A stretch of DNA of 64,000 nucleotides from Promethearchaeota archaeon (GCA_016839705.1 JAEOTR010000062.1:1-64000); one strand, 5' to 3'. Counted from the first letter of the stretch, positions 45,849 through 54,210 are shown. A program made the numbers and translations. Notes: a model not told the origin generated them from the letters alone.

Positions 45849-46269
45849 AATTAAGCCTCTTTTTAATCCTAATTAAGTCATTAAAACCTTGATCAATTAA
45901 GTATTTCATTGAAAAAAAATAATTACTAATTCTAGAAATCAACGAAAATTAATTAGTATAGACAGTGTTCTAATTATTTAAAAAGGTTTCAATAAAAAAT
46001 ATTTAAAAGGATAAGTAAGAAATCTTTGTTCAAAAAGAAGAACTTTTGCTCATTTAGTAAGCCCTTTAATTGAAAGAATTCTAATAGGAAAATCTCCCTA
46101 CTATGAAACCAATTAAAGTTAAAATTATAATTTTTAAATATTATAAAATGAAAAGTTAATTTTCATTACTGAATATAAATTTGTTCCAGAAGCAAAAAAT
46201 TCAGAATTATAGAAAATCTTATTTTAGTGTAAACTAATAATCTTACATCAAAATAAAAATGGAATATTT
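45849..46269. other. Divergent intergenic region between acyl-CoA dehydrogenase and longin/TPR genes
   Basis: 421 bases, AT-rich, without coding frames. It holds a GCTCAT half-site at 46048-46053 like that of the TetR operators and a perfect 8-bp inverted repeat at 46147-46167. Promoters for both divergent genes must lie here. Confidence 0.4.
46147..46167. promoter_or_regulatory. Perfect inverted repeat upstream of the longin/TPR gene
   Basis: AATGAAAA (46147-46154), GTTAA spacer, TTTTCATT (46160-46167). The symmetric layout with a 5-base spacer suits a dimeric regulator or a hairpin in the leader. It lies 103 bp before the ATG at 46270. Confidence 0.35.
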
Positions 46270-47643
46270 ATGGTATATTTTCAGATCAGTCGGTTAGGAT
46301 TTGATTGTGGTCTTGAGAAGGACAGTTGCAAGGATTATCCTGGATTTTGTTCAGAATGTGTTAAAAAGCAACTTGAAAAATTCAGTTTAGATGTAAATCA
46401 GAACATAAAAATAACACTAATAGATTCTAAAGAAAAGAGAATTCAAATGTTTCAAGATCTAATTTGGCAAAAGTTTTTAGATGTTCTAAACATAAAACAT
46501 ATCGTCTTAACAGCTAAAAAGTCTGGTTTACTTGTCATTGACTATCCAATCTCAGGAGCAGGAATAGATCTTCAATTATTAACGGGATTTATACAAGCAA
46601 ATATATCGTTTTCAGAAACGGGTAATATTCAAGATAATTCTATCAGTCAAGGGCAAAATATGCAATTTTATGAATTCCAGTATCAGAATTTCAGTATATT
46701 ATTAAAAAATGGGAAATTTGTTCGAATATGCTTGGTGTTAGATCACAAAGCCTCAGATAGTTTAAAAATACAGGTCTCTGAGTTTTTAAACGAATATGAA
46801 GCAAGATACTTTGATAAAATTGTTTCATATATCGAAAAAGGACGACTCGACTTTAAAGATACACTTGATTTCATAATTGACATGTTTAACATCAAATTGG
46901 TTTTCCCGATGGTATTAACTCATACTTTTTTACCAGAAGTGCTAGAATCAATAGAAAAGAATTTTATTCAAAAGGCAATAGTAGATTTTGCAAAATTATT
47001 ATTAGCTTCAAAACAGTTCTTTTTTATCATCAATCTAGTTGATGAAGTACAAAAAATAGTTAATATTGATTCTAACAGGATACTTTATGAAATTCATCAA
47101 CTTATCGAAAAAAATATTATCATTCCAACCACTATTGAGACCGCTGAGGATAAGATTAGTACTTTTCAAGAGTCTCAAGCAGCAAGAATAGCTAACAATG
47201 AATTGATTTCTCCGATTATAGCAAATGAAGACGATATAAATGAACTAAAAGAAAAAGCAAAACATATGAACGAAGAGGAGGTTAAGACTGCGTTAAATTC
47301 CTTTATTAAAAAAGCTGAAGTTGCTGAAAAAGGTATGGCATATAAAGAAGCATTAAAAGAGTATGAAAAAGCATTATTTTTAGCCAGCGGTTTTGACATG
47401 AAGGAGGATATTGGCAGGATCTCATTTCTGATCTTCGAACTTGACAAAAAAAATAAGGAATTAGAACTCGAATATGCTCTAAAGGTTGGAGAAAAAGCAG
47501 AAAAAAAGAAGGATTATATTAAAGCTATTAATTACTATAAAGAATGCTTGATAATCTTAAAAAAAGATGGCATATTCGAGGACACTGAATCCAGAGTCAG
47601 GAAATTGGAAAAAAAATTAGGAAGTCTTCAGAAACAACTTTAA
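46270..47643 (+). CDS. Multidomain protein: Cys cluster, longin-like, winged-helix-like, TPR
   Basis: 457 residues. Residues 13-30 contain four cysteines (CGLEKDSC and CSECVKK), a possible metal site. About 60-190 look like a longin/roadblock-type domain: IKHIVLTAKKSGLLVIDYPI, LLTGFIQANISF and LLKNGKFVRICLVLD. About 230-285 form a helical/winged segment (NIDSNRILYEIHQLIEKNIII). The last 130 residues hold two TPR-like repeats with AYKEALKEYEKALFLA and DYIKAINYYKECLIIL. I recognise no eukaryotic ortholog, but the combination suggests an adaptor in GTPase or trafficking-like signalling. It is transcribed alone. Confidence 0.6.
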   Translation: MVYFQISRLGFDCGLEKDSCKDYPGFCSECVKKQLEKFSLDVNQNIKITLIDSKEKRIQMFQDLIWQKFLDVLNIKHIVLTAKKSGLLVIDYPISGAGIDLQLLTGFIQANISFSETGNIQDNSISQGQNMQFYEFQYQNFSILLKNGKFVRICLVLDHKASDSLKIQVSEFLNEYEARYFDKIVSYIEKGRLDFKDTLDFIIDMFNIKLVFPMVLTHTFLPEVLESIEKNFIQKAIVDFAKLLLASKQFFFIINLVDEVQKIVNIDSNRILYEIHQLIEKNIIIPTTIETAEDKISTFQESQAARIANNELISPIIANEDDINELKEKAKHMNEEEVKTALNSFIKKAEVAEKGMAYKEALKEYEKALFLASGFDMKEDIGRISFLIFELDKKNKELELEYALKVGEKAEKKKDYIKAINYYKECLIILKKDGIFEDTESRVRKLEKKLGSLQKQL

Positions 47644-47804
47644 ATCTAAATGAAATCTCCTTAATTCTGTTTTTTATAGGATTTTTTTGCATTATAAGGA
47701 CTTTACAGAAAATTTATGAGCTACTTAGTATTACATGCTATTTATGAATTTAAGTTCAAAAAATAATCTAAAATTTCAAAAGAAAAGAGGTGGAAAACGG
47801 AATA

Positions 47805-48653
47805 ATGGTAGAATATGAAACATTAAAAGTGCAAGAACGGGAAGATGGTATTTCCATTATAACCTTTAACAGACCTCATAGGTTAAATGCAATTAACTTC
47901 CAGTTTGTAGAAGATTTGCAAGATTATCTCAGTATTTTAGAAAATAACCTTAGTATTCGAGTTGTAATTTTAACTGGTGAAGGCCATTCGTTCTGTTCTG
48001 GTTTTGATTTAAAGGATGGGCAAGTTATTTTTCAAAAAAAGGTACCTGAAACAGCTCAGAAATTCGAATACCTTCAATTCAAAGACAATATTAAAAGAGC
48101 TACTATCGTTCAGAAGTTAGTCTCTCAGTTAATGGTAAACCTTAAGAGAATTCCCCAACCCGTTATAGCCGCAATAAAAGGAATTGCGTATGGTGGTGGT
48201 CTAACGTTCGCTTTGGCATCTGATATTAGGATCGCAGGAGAAAGCGCTAAATTTTGTAATGCTTTCATTAATATTGGCCTTTCTGGTGCTGATTGTGGAA
48301 GTTCTTATTGGTTACCTCGACTGATTGGATTTTCAAGGGCAGCAGAATTTATGCTTACGGGGCGAGTAATTAATGCTCAAGAGGCGGATAAAATTGGACT
48401 TGTATCAAAAATCGTACCTGATAATGAAATTCTTAATGAGGCACTTAACATCGCGAAACAGATATTAAGTAAAAACCAGTTAGGTATAAGATTAACAAAA
48501 GATGCTCTAAATATGAATGTTGATGCTCCCTCACTCGAAGCTGCTACAAAATTAGAAAATAGAACTCAAGTCATATGTGTAAATGCAGAAGATGCTCTTG
48601 AGGGTGTTTTTGCTACACTTGAAAAAAGAAAACCAGCCTATGATAAATGGTAA
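47805..48653 (+). CDS. Enoyl-CoA hydratase/isomerase family protein
   Basis: 282 residues from the ATG at 47805; a GTG at 47790 is also in frame, and a GAGGTG site lies just before it. Crotonase motifs: RPHRLNAINFQF, GEGHSFCSGFDLKDG (oxyanion hole 1), IAAIKGIAYGGGLTFALASDIRIAGE (oxyanion hole 2), and RAAEFMLTGRVINAQEADKIGLV. Glu at the usual catalytic position is replaced in the segment NIGLSGADCGSSYWLP (PExGL is absent), so isomerase, hydrolase or another crotonase reaction is possible. It precedes the TetR gene by 94 bp. Confidence 0.85.
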   Translation: MVEYETLKVQEREDGISIITFNRPHRLNAINFQFVEDLQDYLSILENNLSIRVVILTGEGHSFCSGFDLKDGQVIFQKKVPETAQKFEYLQFKDNIKRATIVQKLVSQLMVNLKRIPQPVIAAIKGIAYGGGLTFALASDIRIAGESAKFCNAFINIGLSGADCGSSYWLPRLIGFSRAAEFMLTGRVINAQEADKIGLVSKIVPDNEILNEALNIAKQILSKNQLGIRLTKDALNMNVDAPSLEAATKLENRTQVICVNAEDALEGVFATLEKRKPAYDKW

Positions 48654-48747
48654 TAACTCGATTGTCGAAAATTAATATAATTAAGATTTGATTTTTATTT
48701 TTAAACTCATTTTTCTCTATTTTTTCATTCTTTGGGTAGATAAGTTT

Positions 48748-48763
48748 ATGAGTAATCGCTCAC
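48748..48763 (+). promoter_or_regulatory. TetR operator-like palindrome at the tetR start
   Basis: ATGAGTAATCGCTCAC matches the ATGAGT-N4-GCTCAT pattern of two sites at 50154-50169 and 50181-50196 in 15 of its constrained or near-constrained positions, with only the last base different. It begins at a possible start codon of the TetR gene, so binding here would allow autoregulation. Confidence 0.5.
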
Positions 48764-48777
48764 TTATTATTCATACT

Positions 48778-49392
48778 ATGCAAGATAAAAAATTTACGCG
48801 AAATAAGCAAGAAAAAATAGAGAAAATTTATGATGTCTTTTTTGATCTTGTATTGAAGAGAGGATATGATAAAACGAGTACAAATAATGTCGCAGAAGCC
48901 GCAGGGTTAAGCATAGGGACCGTTTACAGATATTTTCCAGAAGGAAAAAAAGATATCATTAGAAAATATTTTGAAAAATCTGTTGAAACAACCATGGAAA
49001 TTGAAGATTTTAAGAACCTTGACCCAAATAATATACCTTCTGCTTTCCGAGGTTTTATTTCAAATTTACTTAGAAATAACTATGCCAGTAAAGGTTATAG
49101 CCTTGCATTTAGATCAGCTATTTTATCAGACCACAATCTTTTAGATGCTCATAATAAGAGAGTTTTTGATATATCTAAAGGTTTTGCGAAGACTCTTATG
49201 AAATCAAATGAATTCTTCAAATCTAGAGAAGAAGAAAGACTTATTAGGGGTTTTATTTTTATTTACAATCTCTCAAATGCAATCATTTATCACCACATCT
49301 TTTTCATGAAATTTTTTGAAAAAGACGAAGATTTAATTGACTATCTTTCAAATCTAATGTTCTTTACAATTCAAACTTTGTCAAAAATGTAA
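48778..49392 (+). CDS. TetR/AcrR family transcription regulator
   Basis: 204 residues from the ATG at 48778; an in-frame ATG at 48748 lies on the operator-like palindrome and I therefore prefer the inner start, but cannot exclude it. The HTH is KIYDVFFDLVLKRGYDKTSTNNVAEAAGLSIGTVYRYFPEGKKDII, textbook TetR. The C-terminal ligand domain is mostly helical. It probably controls itself and the DUF998-like gene at 49440-50114, whose promoter carries the same palindromes. The upstream enoyl-CoA hydratase suggests that the ligand may be an acyl compound. Confidence 0.9.
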   Translation: MQDKKFTRNKQEKIEKIYDVFFDLVLKRGYDKTSTNNVAEAAGLSIGTVYRYFPEGKKDIIRKYFEKSVETTMEIEDFKNLDPNNIPSAFRGFISNLLRNNYASKGYSLAFRSAILSDHNLLDAHNKRVFDISKGFAKTLMKSNEFFKSREEERLIRGFIFIYNLSNAIIYHHIFFMKFFEKDEDLIDYLSNLMFFTIQTLSKM

Positions 49393-49439
49393 AGTATCAA
49401 TACAGATTTTGAAGAAAAATAAAAAAAAAGAATAAAACA

Positions 49440-50114
49440 CTATTTTGATTTTTGGATGTAATAACCATGCATTACAAGCCACGCCATTATTACAAAATAA
49501 GCTAACCATTCGAGTACTATTGCTACGTACCTGAAGCCTTCGAAGATAATTTCAGAGATTTCAAAGGTTAGAAACATAACATAACTAACAACCACGATAA
49601 TACCCAAAACAGGTAAATATTTTGGTATGTTCTTCATTCTCAATTCTAACCTTGACACGTTTACTTGAATGATGACGACACTGACAAAGTAGATTAAAGA
49701 TCCAAGCATGTGACCAATTCGAAATACATCATGAGGAAACACAGCCAATGCGATAGAACCGATCGCACCAAGATAAATAACCTTAGCAGTGTTTTTTAGG
49801 GTTTTATTTGATCCTCCTTCGGATTCTAGATATTTTAACAAATACAATCCAAACACCACTCGAACTGGGGCTGAAATAATCATGCCTACTGCAAAAACTA
49901 AAGATGAATTTCTTGACGCTGCTCCTAGATCACTTATGTAGGTAGTTAGTAAACTAAAAGTAGATTCAGAGTTACTATATAACATGGCGGCAATTGTAAG
50001 AAAAGTTACTGAGAAAATAAAACCAAAATATGCTACAAGACTCCCATTTACTTTTTCATACCAATTACTTAATTTTTCACTATTTTTTCCTTCCCATAAT
50101 TCTGTTGTTTCCAT
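49440..50114 (-). CDS. DUF998-like multispanning membrane protein
   Basis: 224 residues, about six helices. TYISDLGAASRNSSLVFAVGMIIS is the usual DUF998 motif (SDLG followed by a polar NS segment), and AVFPHDVFRIGHMLGSLIYF follows as FPxD...H. The family has no proven function. Two TetR-like operators lie 40 and 67 bp upstream of the ATG at 50114, so this gene is the clear target of the neighbouring TetR protein. Convergent to tetR, with 47 bp between stop codons. Confidence 0.75.
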   Translation of the reverse strand: METTELWEGKNSEKLSNWYEKVNGSLVAYFGFIFSVTFLTIAAMLYSNSESTFSLLTTYISDLGAASRNSSLVFAVGMIISAPVRVVFGLYLLKYLESEGGSNKTLKNTAKVIYLGAIGSIALAVFPHDVFRIGHMLGSLIYFVSVVIIQVNVSRLELRMKNIPKYLPVLGIIVVVSYVMFLTFEISEIIFEGFRYVAIVLEWLAYFVIMAWLVMHGYYIQKSK

Positions 50115-50148
50115 TTGTATTACCTCATTATTAAATTTTTAAAGTTAC

Positions 50149-50174
50149 TATAAATGAGTATTTGCTCATTTATA
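50149..50174. promoter_or_regulatory. Operator-like palindrome 1 (10-bp arms)
   Basis: Arms TATAAATGAG (50149-50158) and CTCATTTATA (50165-50174) are perfect reverse complements around a six-base spacer. The core is ATGAGTATTTGCTCAT. It lies 34 bp upstream of the DUF998-like start codon, where a repressor would block transcription initiation. Confidence 0.65.
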
Positions 50175-50180
50175 AACTTT

Positions 50181-50196
50181 ATGAGTTATAGCTCAT
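50181..50196. promoter_or_regulatory. Operator-like palindrome 2
   Basis: ATGAGTTATAGCTCAT has the same ATGAGT and GCTCAT half-sites and spacing as palindrome 1, 27 bp further upstream. Two spaced copies before one gene suggest two repressor dimers. Confidence 0.6.
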
Positions 50197-50415
50197 TTAT
50201 TGAAAACAATATCATTAATAATCCATTACTAGTTCTGTAAGATAAACTAACATTAAATCCTACATTAATTAGAACCTTGTTCTTATATTTCAACATTTTT
50301 AGAGTAAAAATCTAAAAATAATCTAAGAGTCCATTGAGAGTTCCCATTCTTAAACTATATATTAAATCCTATCGATATAATAATTATAAGAAAAAACAAA
50401 AAAAGTGAAAAAAAA

Positions 50416-50637
50416 ATGACCCAAGCTTATGAAAAAGTAATGGAAATGAACTGTGTTGAAGTTGAAGAGGTTAAATATTCAGAAGTTCAAAAAGCCACAG
50501 AAAATAAGGTTGATGAACTACTTGGAGAGTTAAATACAAGATATTTTGAAGAAGCAACTTCTTTGAATGAAACCAAAGAGCGAGTTCAAGCTTCTCAAAA
50601 TTATTCGAATTTTAGTTTCAATACCTATGGTTTTTAA
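50416..50637 (+). CDS. Small acidic protein of unknown function
   Basis: 73 residues from the ATG at 50416. Rich in Glu with a helical N-terminal two thirds (VDELLGELNTRYFEEATSLNETKERVQ) and an aromatic Asn/Phe/Tyr tail. No known family. It stands alone, 41 bp ahead of the convergent longin-like gene's end. Coding quality (start, stop, residue composition) is reasonable for a real small gene. Confidence 0.5.
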   Translation: MTQAYEKVMEMNCVEVEEVKYSEVQKATENKVDELLGELNTRYFEEATSLNETKERVQASQNYSNFSFNTYGF

Positions 50638-50678
50638 TTAATTTTTTTCTCTCTTATTTTTAAGTAATTAAGTTTACC

Positions 50679-51068
50679 TTAATACAATGAATTTTCAATT
50701 ATTCTATCGACTTTTTCTTTGATGTCCAATTTAGCTGCTGAAGGATCTTTTAACACAGGCTTGGTTTCAATGAAAATATTTGTACTAAGCTTCTTAATTA
50801 ATGGAAAATCTGCTTCTCCCTCAATTAAAAATACAAAATAAATCGATTTTGTATCACCAAAAAGTTCCTTAGTTATAATCGTTATTTCATAATTTTCACC
50901 GTATGAGATGGTTGCAATCTCCTCCTTAAATATTTGCTTACCTATCACTCCTATAGCAGAAATTAATCCACTAAAAATTGCGGGATTTATTTCACCCAAA
51001 CTCTTATCTATTTGTTTAGAATAAAAAGGATACCCTTCAGAATCACAGACTAAGATTGATTTGATCAT
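50679..51068 (-). CDS. Small longin/roadblock-like domain protein
   Basis: 129 residues. Strand 1 and the following turn read IKSILVCDSEGYPFYSKQID, then a helix FSGLISAIGVIGKQIF, then strands around ISYGENYEITIITKEL and IYFVFLI, and a last helix. This is the expected topology and the typical sGLISAI helix of longin/roadblock domains, which in Asgard archaea probably assemble with small GTPases. No partner GTPase is adjacent, but a Lys/Asp-rich gene is divergent from it across 196 bp. Confidence 0.65.
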   Translation of the reverse strand: MIKSILVCDSEGYPFYSKQIDKSLGEINPAIFSGLISAIGVIGKQIFKEEIATISYGENYEITIITKELFGDTKSIYFVFLIEGEADFPLIKKLSTNIFIETKPVLKDPSAAKLDIKEKVDRIIENSLY

Positions 51069-51264
51069 ATAGAATTGAGACTCTAAATTTTTTTCTTTAA
51101 CTTATTCAATTATATTAATAAAAATAAAAGAGTTCATCTTTTTAATTCTGGGTTTATCACCATTTATGATCTGCTTTTGAAAGAGTTATGAGTAAACTCC
51201 AAAATTTTAAATAATTGGAGTTTCTTGTTAGAACTTAAATGATTTTTTAACCAGTTGAGTTTTT

Positions 51265-51430
51265 ATGGGAAAAGAAAAAGAAAAAGATAAGGATAAAAAA
51301 GATAAGGACAAAAAAGATAAAGACAAAGATAAAGAAAAAGATAAGGAAAAGGAAAAAGAGAAGAAAGATAAAGATAAAGACAAAGAAAAGAAAGATAAGG
51401 ATAAAGATAAAGACAAGAAAGATAAATATA
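51265..51430 (+). repeat. Purine-rich low-complexity repeat (Lys/Asp/Glu codons)
   Basis: The strand consists of GAAAAAGAT/AAGGAC-like hexamer-scale units encoding the charged N-terminus. Pyrimidines occur only as the third bases of Asp codons and a few more. Internal repeats are short and imperfect. Confidence 0.6.
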
Positions 51431-51654
51431 AATATCCGGTTGATCAAGAGTGGAAGTTAGAGGTAAGTAAAAATCTTGATGCTATAACTCATGCTTACGA
51501 AAAAATTACAAACAAGTTTAGGGATGTTGATAATTATATACTAAAAGATGCTAAAACAAAAGAAGAATTCATAGAGAAAGTTAAAAAACAAGTTGAAGAG
51601 TTGCCTGAAGCATCTCAACAGATATTTCTTTCATTTTTACAGTCTATTGAATAG
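51265..51654 (+). CDS. Protein with long Lys/Asp/Glu repeat N-terminus
   Basis: 129 residues. The first 53 are almost only Lys, Asp and Glu in KEKDKDKKDK-like repeats; about 70 helical residues follow (WKLEVSKNLDAITHAYEKITNKFR ... ASQQIFLSFLQSI). The N-terminus should be disordered and highly charged but near-neutral overall; the C-terminal part looks like a small helical domain. Function unknown. The DNA of the repeat (51265-51430) is almost purine-only on the plus strand, so replication slippage may vary its length between relatives. Confidence 0.6.
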   Translation: MGKEKEKDKDKKDKDKKDKDKDKEKDKEKEKEKKDKDKDKEKKDKDKDKDKKDKYKYPVDQEWKLEVSKNLDAITHAYEKITNKFRDVDNYILKDAKTKEEFIEKVKKQVEELPEASQQIFLSFLQSIE

Positions 51655-51744
51655 CAGATTAATACTTTTTCTTTTTTTATTTATGTTCGAATCATCGAAA
51701 TGGGAGATTGTTTCAAAACAATAAAAATAAACTATGGTTATTGG

Positions 51745-52974
51745 TTAAAAATAATTATCTTCTTCAGATTCATTTTTTTCTAGTTCTTTTTCATCTTCTT
51801 CCTTTTTCCTCTCTGATATTAGTCTAGTCTCATAAGTTGGCTTTGGTTCAGGTTCTGGAGTAGGTTCTGGAGTAGGTTCTGGAGTAGGTTCTGGAGTAGG
51901 TTCATAGACTGGTTGTGGTTCTGGTTCCGATTCAGGAATAGGCTCATAGATTGGTTGTGGTTCTGGTTCCAGTTTTGGTTCAGGAATAGGTTCATAGACT
52001 GGTTGTGGTTTTGGTTCCGATTCAGGAATAGGCTCATAGACTGGTTGTGATTCTGGTTCTGGTTCAGGAATAGGTTCATAGACTGGTTGTGGTTCTGGTT
52101 CCGGTTCTGGAGTAGGCTCATAGACTGGTTGTGGTTCTGGTTCTGGTTCTGGAGTAGGCTCATAGACTGGTTGTGGTTCTGGTTCCGGTTCTGGTTCAGG
52201 AATAGGTTCATAAAATGGTTGTGGTTCTGGTTCTGGTTCTGGAGTAGGCTCATAGACTGGTTGTGGTTCTGGTTCCGGTTCTGGTTCAGGAATAGGTTCA
52301 TAGACTGGTTGTGGTTCTGGTTCCAGTTTTGGTTCAGGAATAGGTTCATAGACTGGTTGTGGTTTTGGTTCCGATTCAGGAATAGGCTCATAGACTGGTT
52401 GTGGTTCTGGTTCCGGTTCTGGTTCAGGAATAGGTTCATAAAATGGTTGTGGTTCTGGTTCTGGTTCTGGTTCAGGAATAGGTTCATAGACTGGTTGTGG
52501 TTCTGGTTCCGGTTCAGGAGTGGGTTCAAACTCTTTTATTGCTTTTGATTTTTTTTTTATCGGTTTTTTATCTATGGCACTAACCTGTAGTATTGTAAAA
52601 GGATTATTTTCAGGATTTAACATCTCAGGGCCTAAAAATATCATTTTAGGTTTAACTTTCTTTTTATTAATTCTTAATTCTAGTGTAAAATTACCCGGAG
52701 TTAGGAAATCTAAACCATCAACCTGATTTTTTAACGTAGTTTTCCATTCAATTACGTTATTTTCTATTTCGTTAATATTATCTCCAGTTTCAAGGTTAAG
52801 TTTTCTCGTGATTTTTAATTTATTTTGGCAACTTATTTTACCTTGGGCTGTATACTCTTTACTTCCTGCAGTAGTCCATCTTAAGTGAAAGCCATCTAAT
52901 TGTTTCCATAAGGCATAGCCTAAGAATTGTCCGGAATCGACTTTCAAACGTCCCTTAATATTTTTTACATTCAT
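51745..52974 (-). CDS. Repeat protein: N-terminal globular domain, 14 Pro-Glu-Tyr repeats, acidic tail
   Basis: 409 residues. Residues 1-145 form a beta-rich domain ([28 protein letters not shown] ...). Residues about 150-375 are an uninterrupted array of Pro-Glu units spaced 14 or 16 residues, each with QP[VFI]YEP[IT]: fourteen full copies, ten YEPI and four YEPT. A run of PEPTPEPT follows and the last 30 residues are Lys/Glu-rich. Such stretches adopt extended polyproline-like rods. No signal peptide or membrane segment. The tandem DNA repeat creates long spurious frames on both strands, but only this one has a globular domain and a start. Confidence 0.65.
   Translation of the reverse strand: MNVKNIKGRLKVDSGQFLGYALWKQLDGFHLRWTTAGSKEYTAQGKISCQNKLKITRKLNLETGDNINEIENNVIEWKTTLKNQVDGLDFLTPGNFTLELRINKKKVKPKMIFLGPEMLNPENNPFTILQVSAIDKKPIKKKSKAIKEFEPTPEPEPEPQPVYEPIPEPEPEPEPQPFYEPIPEPEPEPEPQPVYEPIPESEPKPQPVYEPIPEPKLEPEPQPVYEPIPEPEPEPEPQPVYEPTPEPEPEPQPFYEPIPEPEPEPEPQPVYEPTPEPEPEPQPVYEPTPEPEPEPQPVYEPIPEPEPESQPVYEPIPESEPKPQPVYEPIPEPKLEPEPQPIYEPIPESEPEPQPVYEPTPEPTPEPTPEPTPEPEPKPTYETRLISERKKEEDEKELEKNESEEDNYF
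51840..52530 (-). repeat. Tandem 42/48-bp repeat within the Pro-Glu-Tyr protein gene
   Basis: Units of 42 or 48 bp encode EPEP(E)[10 protein letters not shown] larger block spanning three units (with the marker residues ESEPKP and EPKLEPEP) occurs twice, so the array grew by block duplication as well as single-unit slippage. Near-identity at DNA level indicates recent expansion. Confidence 0.85.
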
Positions 52975-53154
52975 AATTTATCTATAAATATTTTTATATT
53001 TGTGTCTATAAATTACGAAACAATATGTTGATATATATGTTTATATCCTTCTGAAACCTAAGATTGAACTCTAAAAGAGTATGAATCAATAAGGCATAGA
53101 TAATAACGGAAAGATAATCGAAGATATCTTTTTTGTTATTTTAATTTAAAAAAC

Positions 53155-53964
53155 TTATTTCCTTTGAGACTTTAAATCTTGAGGTGTAATTTCTGGATGG
53201 TGATACCTTTGTGTATTTTTAGTTTCAGTACCAAATTGAATGGATTTCTCAGGGCAATAATTAATACAAGCTAAACAAAGTTGACATCTATGCTGCCATT
53301 GAGGTTCCCCTTCAACTAAGATTATATTATTAACAGGGCAAACTTCCTCACATATTCCGCAACTAGTACAATTATCATCAATATAAAATGATTCATCTCT
53401 TAAATTAACCTTTTCTCTAAAATTGGCATTAAATTTTTCAGTCTGGTATTTTCCCTCATAAAGTAAAAATTCTCTTTTCAGAATGTCTGGATCAAGGTTA
53501 CTTTCTTCATTCTTGATCATTTCAGAAATAACTTCGACTTGCTGAGATGCTTTTTCAAAAAGCAAATTTTGACGGTCTTCTGGAGTAGTTTTATATGCGA
53601 TGATGTAGTTAGTTGGCATGACGATTATGTATCCTAAATGAAGCTTTTTAGATTTTGTATTTAAAATTCTTTCTAACTGCTGAAAGGGGAACTCTGTGGT
53701 ACCTCCCGCACTCGCTATAACCGTAAAAAAATAGCGGGGTTTACTAAGATCAATTTTAATTACAAAATCATAGACAATTTTAGGTAACCCTGAATAATAA
53801 AGGGGAAAAATAAAGCCAACTTTTTCACTTGTCACCGACAACGTCTCTTCTTTCCATATTTTAGCAATGGGTGTGAGTTCACAGTCTTCTAACATATCAC
53901 AAATATCCCTTGCGATTTTTAATGAATTACCTGTTCCTGTAAAATAATAGATTGTAGTTTTCAT
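53155..53964 (-). CDS. EFR1-type ferredoxin-flavodoxin fusion
   Basis: 269 residues. An N-terminal flavodoxin-like domain starts TIYYFTGTGNSLKIARDI (phosphate loop TGTGNS) and contains FPLYYSGLPKIVYDFV. At about 195-245 come two [4Fe-4S] motifs, CTSCGICEEVCP and CQLCLACINYCP. The family (EFR1 ferrodoxin) is common in anaerobes and thought to shuttle electrons between flavin and clusters. Minus strand, alone; a small zinc-finger gene lies 57 bp upstream. Confidence 0.85.
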   Translation of the reverse strand: MKTTIYYFTGTGNSLKIARDICDMLEDCELTPIAKIWKEETLSVTSEKVGFIFPLYYSGLPKIVYDFVIKIDLSKPRYFFTVIASAGGTTEFPFQQLERILNTKSKKLHLGYIIVMPTNYIIAYKTTPEDRQNLLFEKASQQVEVISEMIKNEESNLDPDILKREFLLYEGKYQTEKFNANFREKVNLRDESFYIDDNCTSCGICEEVCPVNNIILVEGEPQWQHRCQLCLACINYCPEKSIQFGTETKNTQRYHHPEITPQDLKSQRK

Positions 53965-54021
53965 AAAAAACCTACCTTAATAGATCGTAATAATTTACAA
54001 GTACTTTTTAATCAGTTCCTA

Positions 54022-54174
54022 TCACACAGGCGTTAGATTAAAAATCCATTTCACTTTACATTGACGGGAACAGAAAAATCGTTTTTCTGGTTTTTGAGCT
54101 ATGTTGATATGATGATGCTCTTTGTTCCATTTATTACTCACGATGTCTTTTCCGCAGTTTTCGCATACAGGCAT
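54022..54174 (-). CDS. Tiny zinc-finger protein (50 residues)
   Basis: An ATG at 54174 opens 50 codons with CENC near the N-terminus and FFCSRQCKVKW near the C-terminus: two Cys pairs (CxxC and CxxxC) flanking a basic, His-rich loop, as in treble-clef or TRASH/MYND-like fingers. A TATA-like box at 54201-54210 about 30 bp upstream supports transcription as a leaderless or short-leader message. It probably binds zinc and nucleic acid or protein. It may be cotranscribed with the EFR1-type gene 57 bp downstream. Confidence 0.65.
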   Translation of the reverse strand: MPVCENCGKDIVSNKWNKEHHHINIAQKPEKRFFCSRQCKVKWIFNLTPV

Positions 54175-54200
54175 TATTTAAATTTTCTTCTTGTCTTACT

Positions 54201-54210
54201 TATATAAAAT
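54201..54210 (-). promoter_or_regulatory. TATA-like box for the tiny zinc-finger gene
   Basis: On the minus strand the sequence reads ATTTTATATAAG, centred 30 bp before the ATG at 54174, the spacing expected for an archaeal promoter with almost no leader. Confidence 0.45.

Larger units (their letters stand above)
50115..50415. other. Intergenic region with two TetR-type palindromes
   Basis: 301 bases between the DUF998-like gene and a small plus-strand gene. Besides the two palindromes it holds AT-rich sequence without coding frames. Confidence 0.5.

Noticed and set aside
46048..46053. GCTCAT half-site before the acyl-CoA dehydrogenase gene as a fourth TetR operator
   Set aside because: The other half matches at only three of six positions, so it is noted but not called an operator.
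51819..52548. Long open frames in other phases within the proline-repeat gene (one on the minus strand with Asn/Gln/His repeats, one on the plus strand with Trp/Phe repeats)
   Set aside because: They exist only because the repeat unit length is a multiple of three; they lack credible starts and globular domains.
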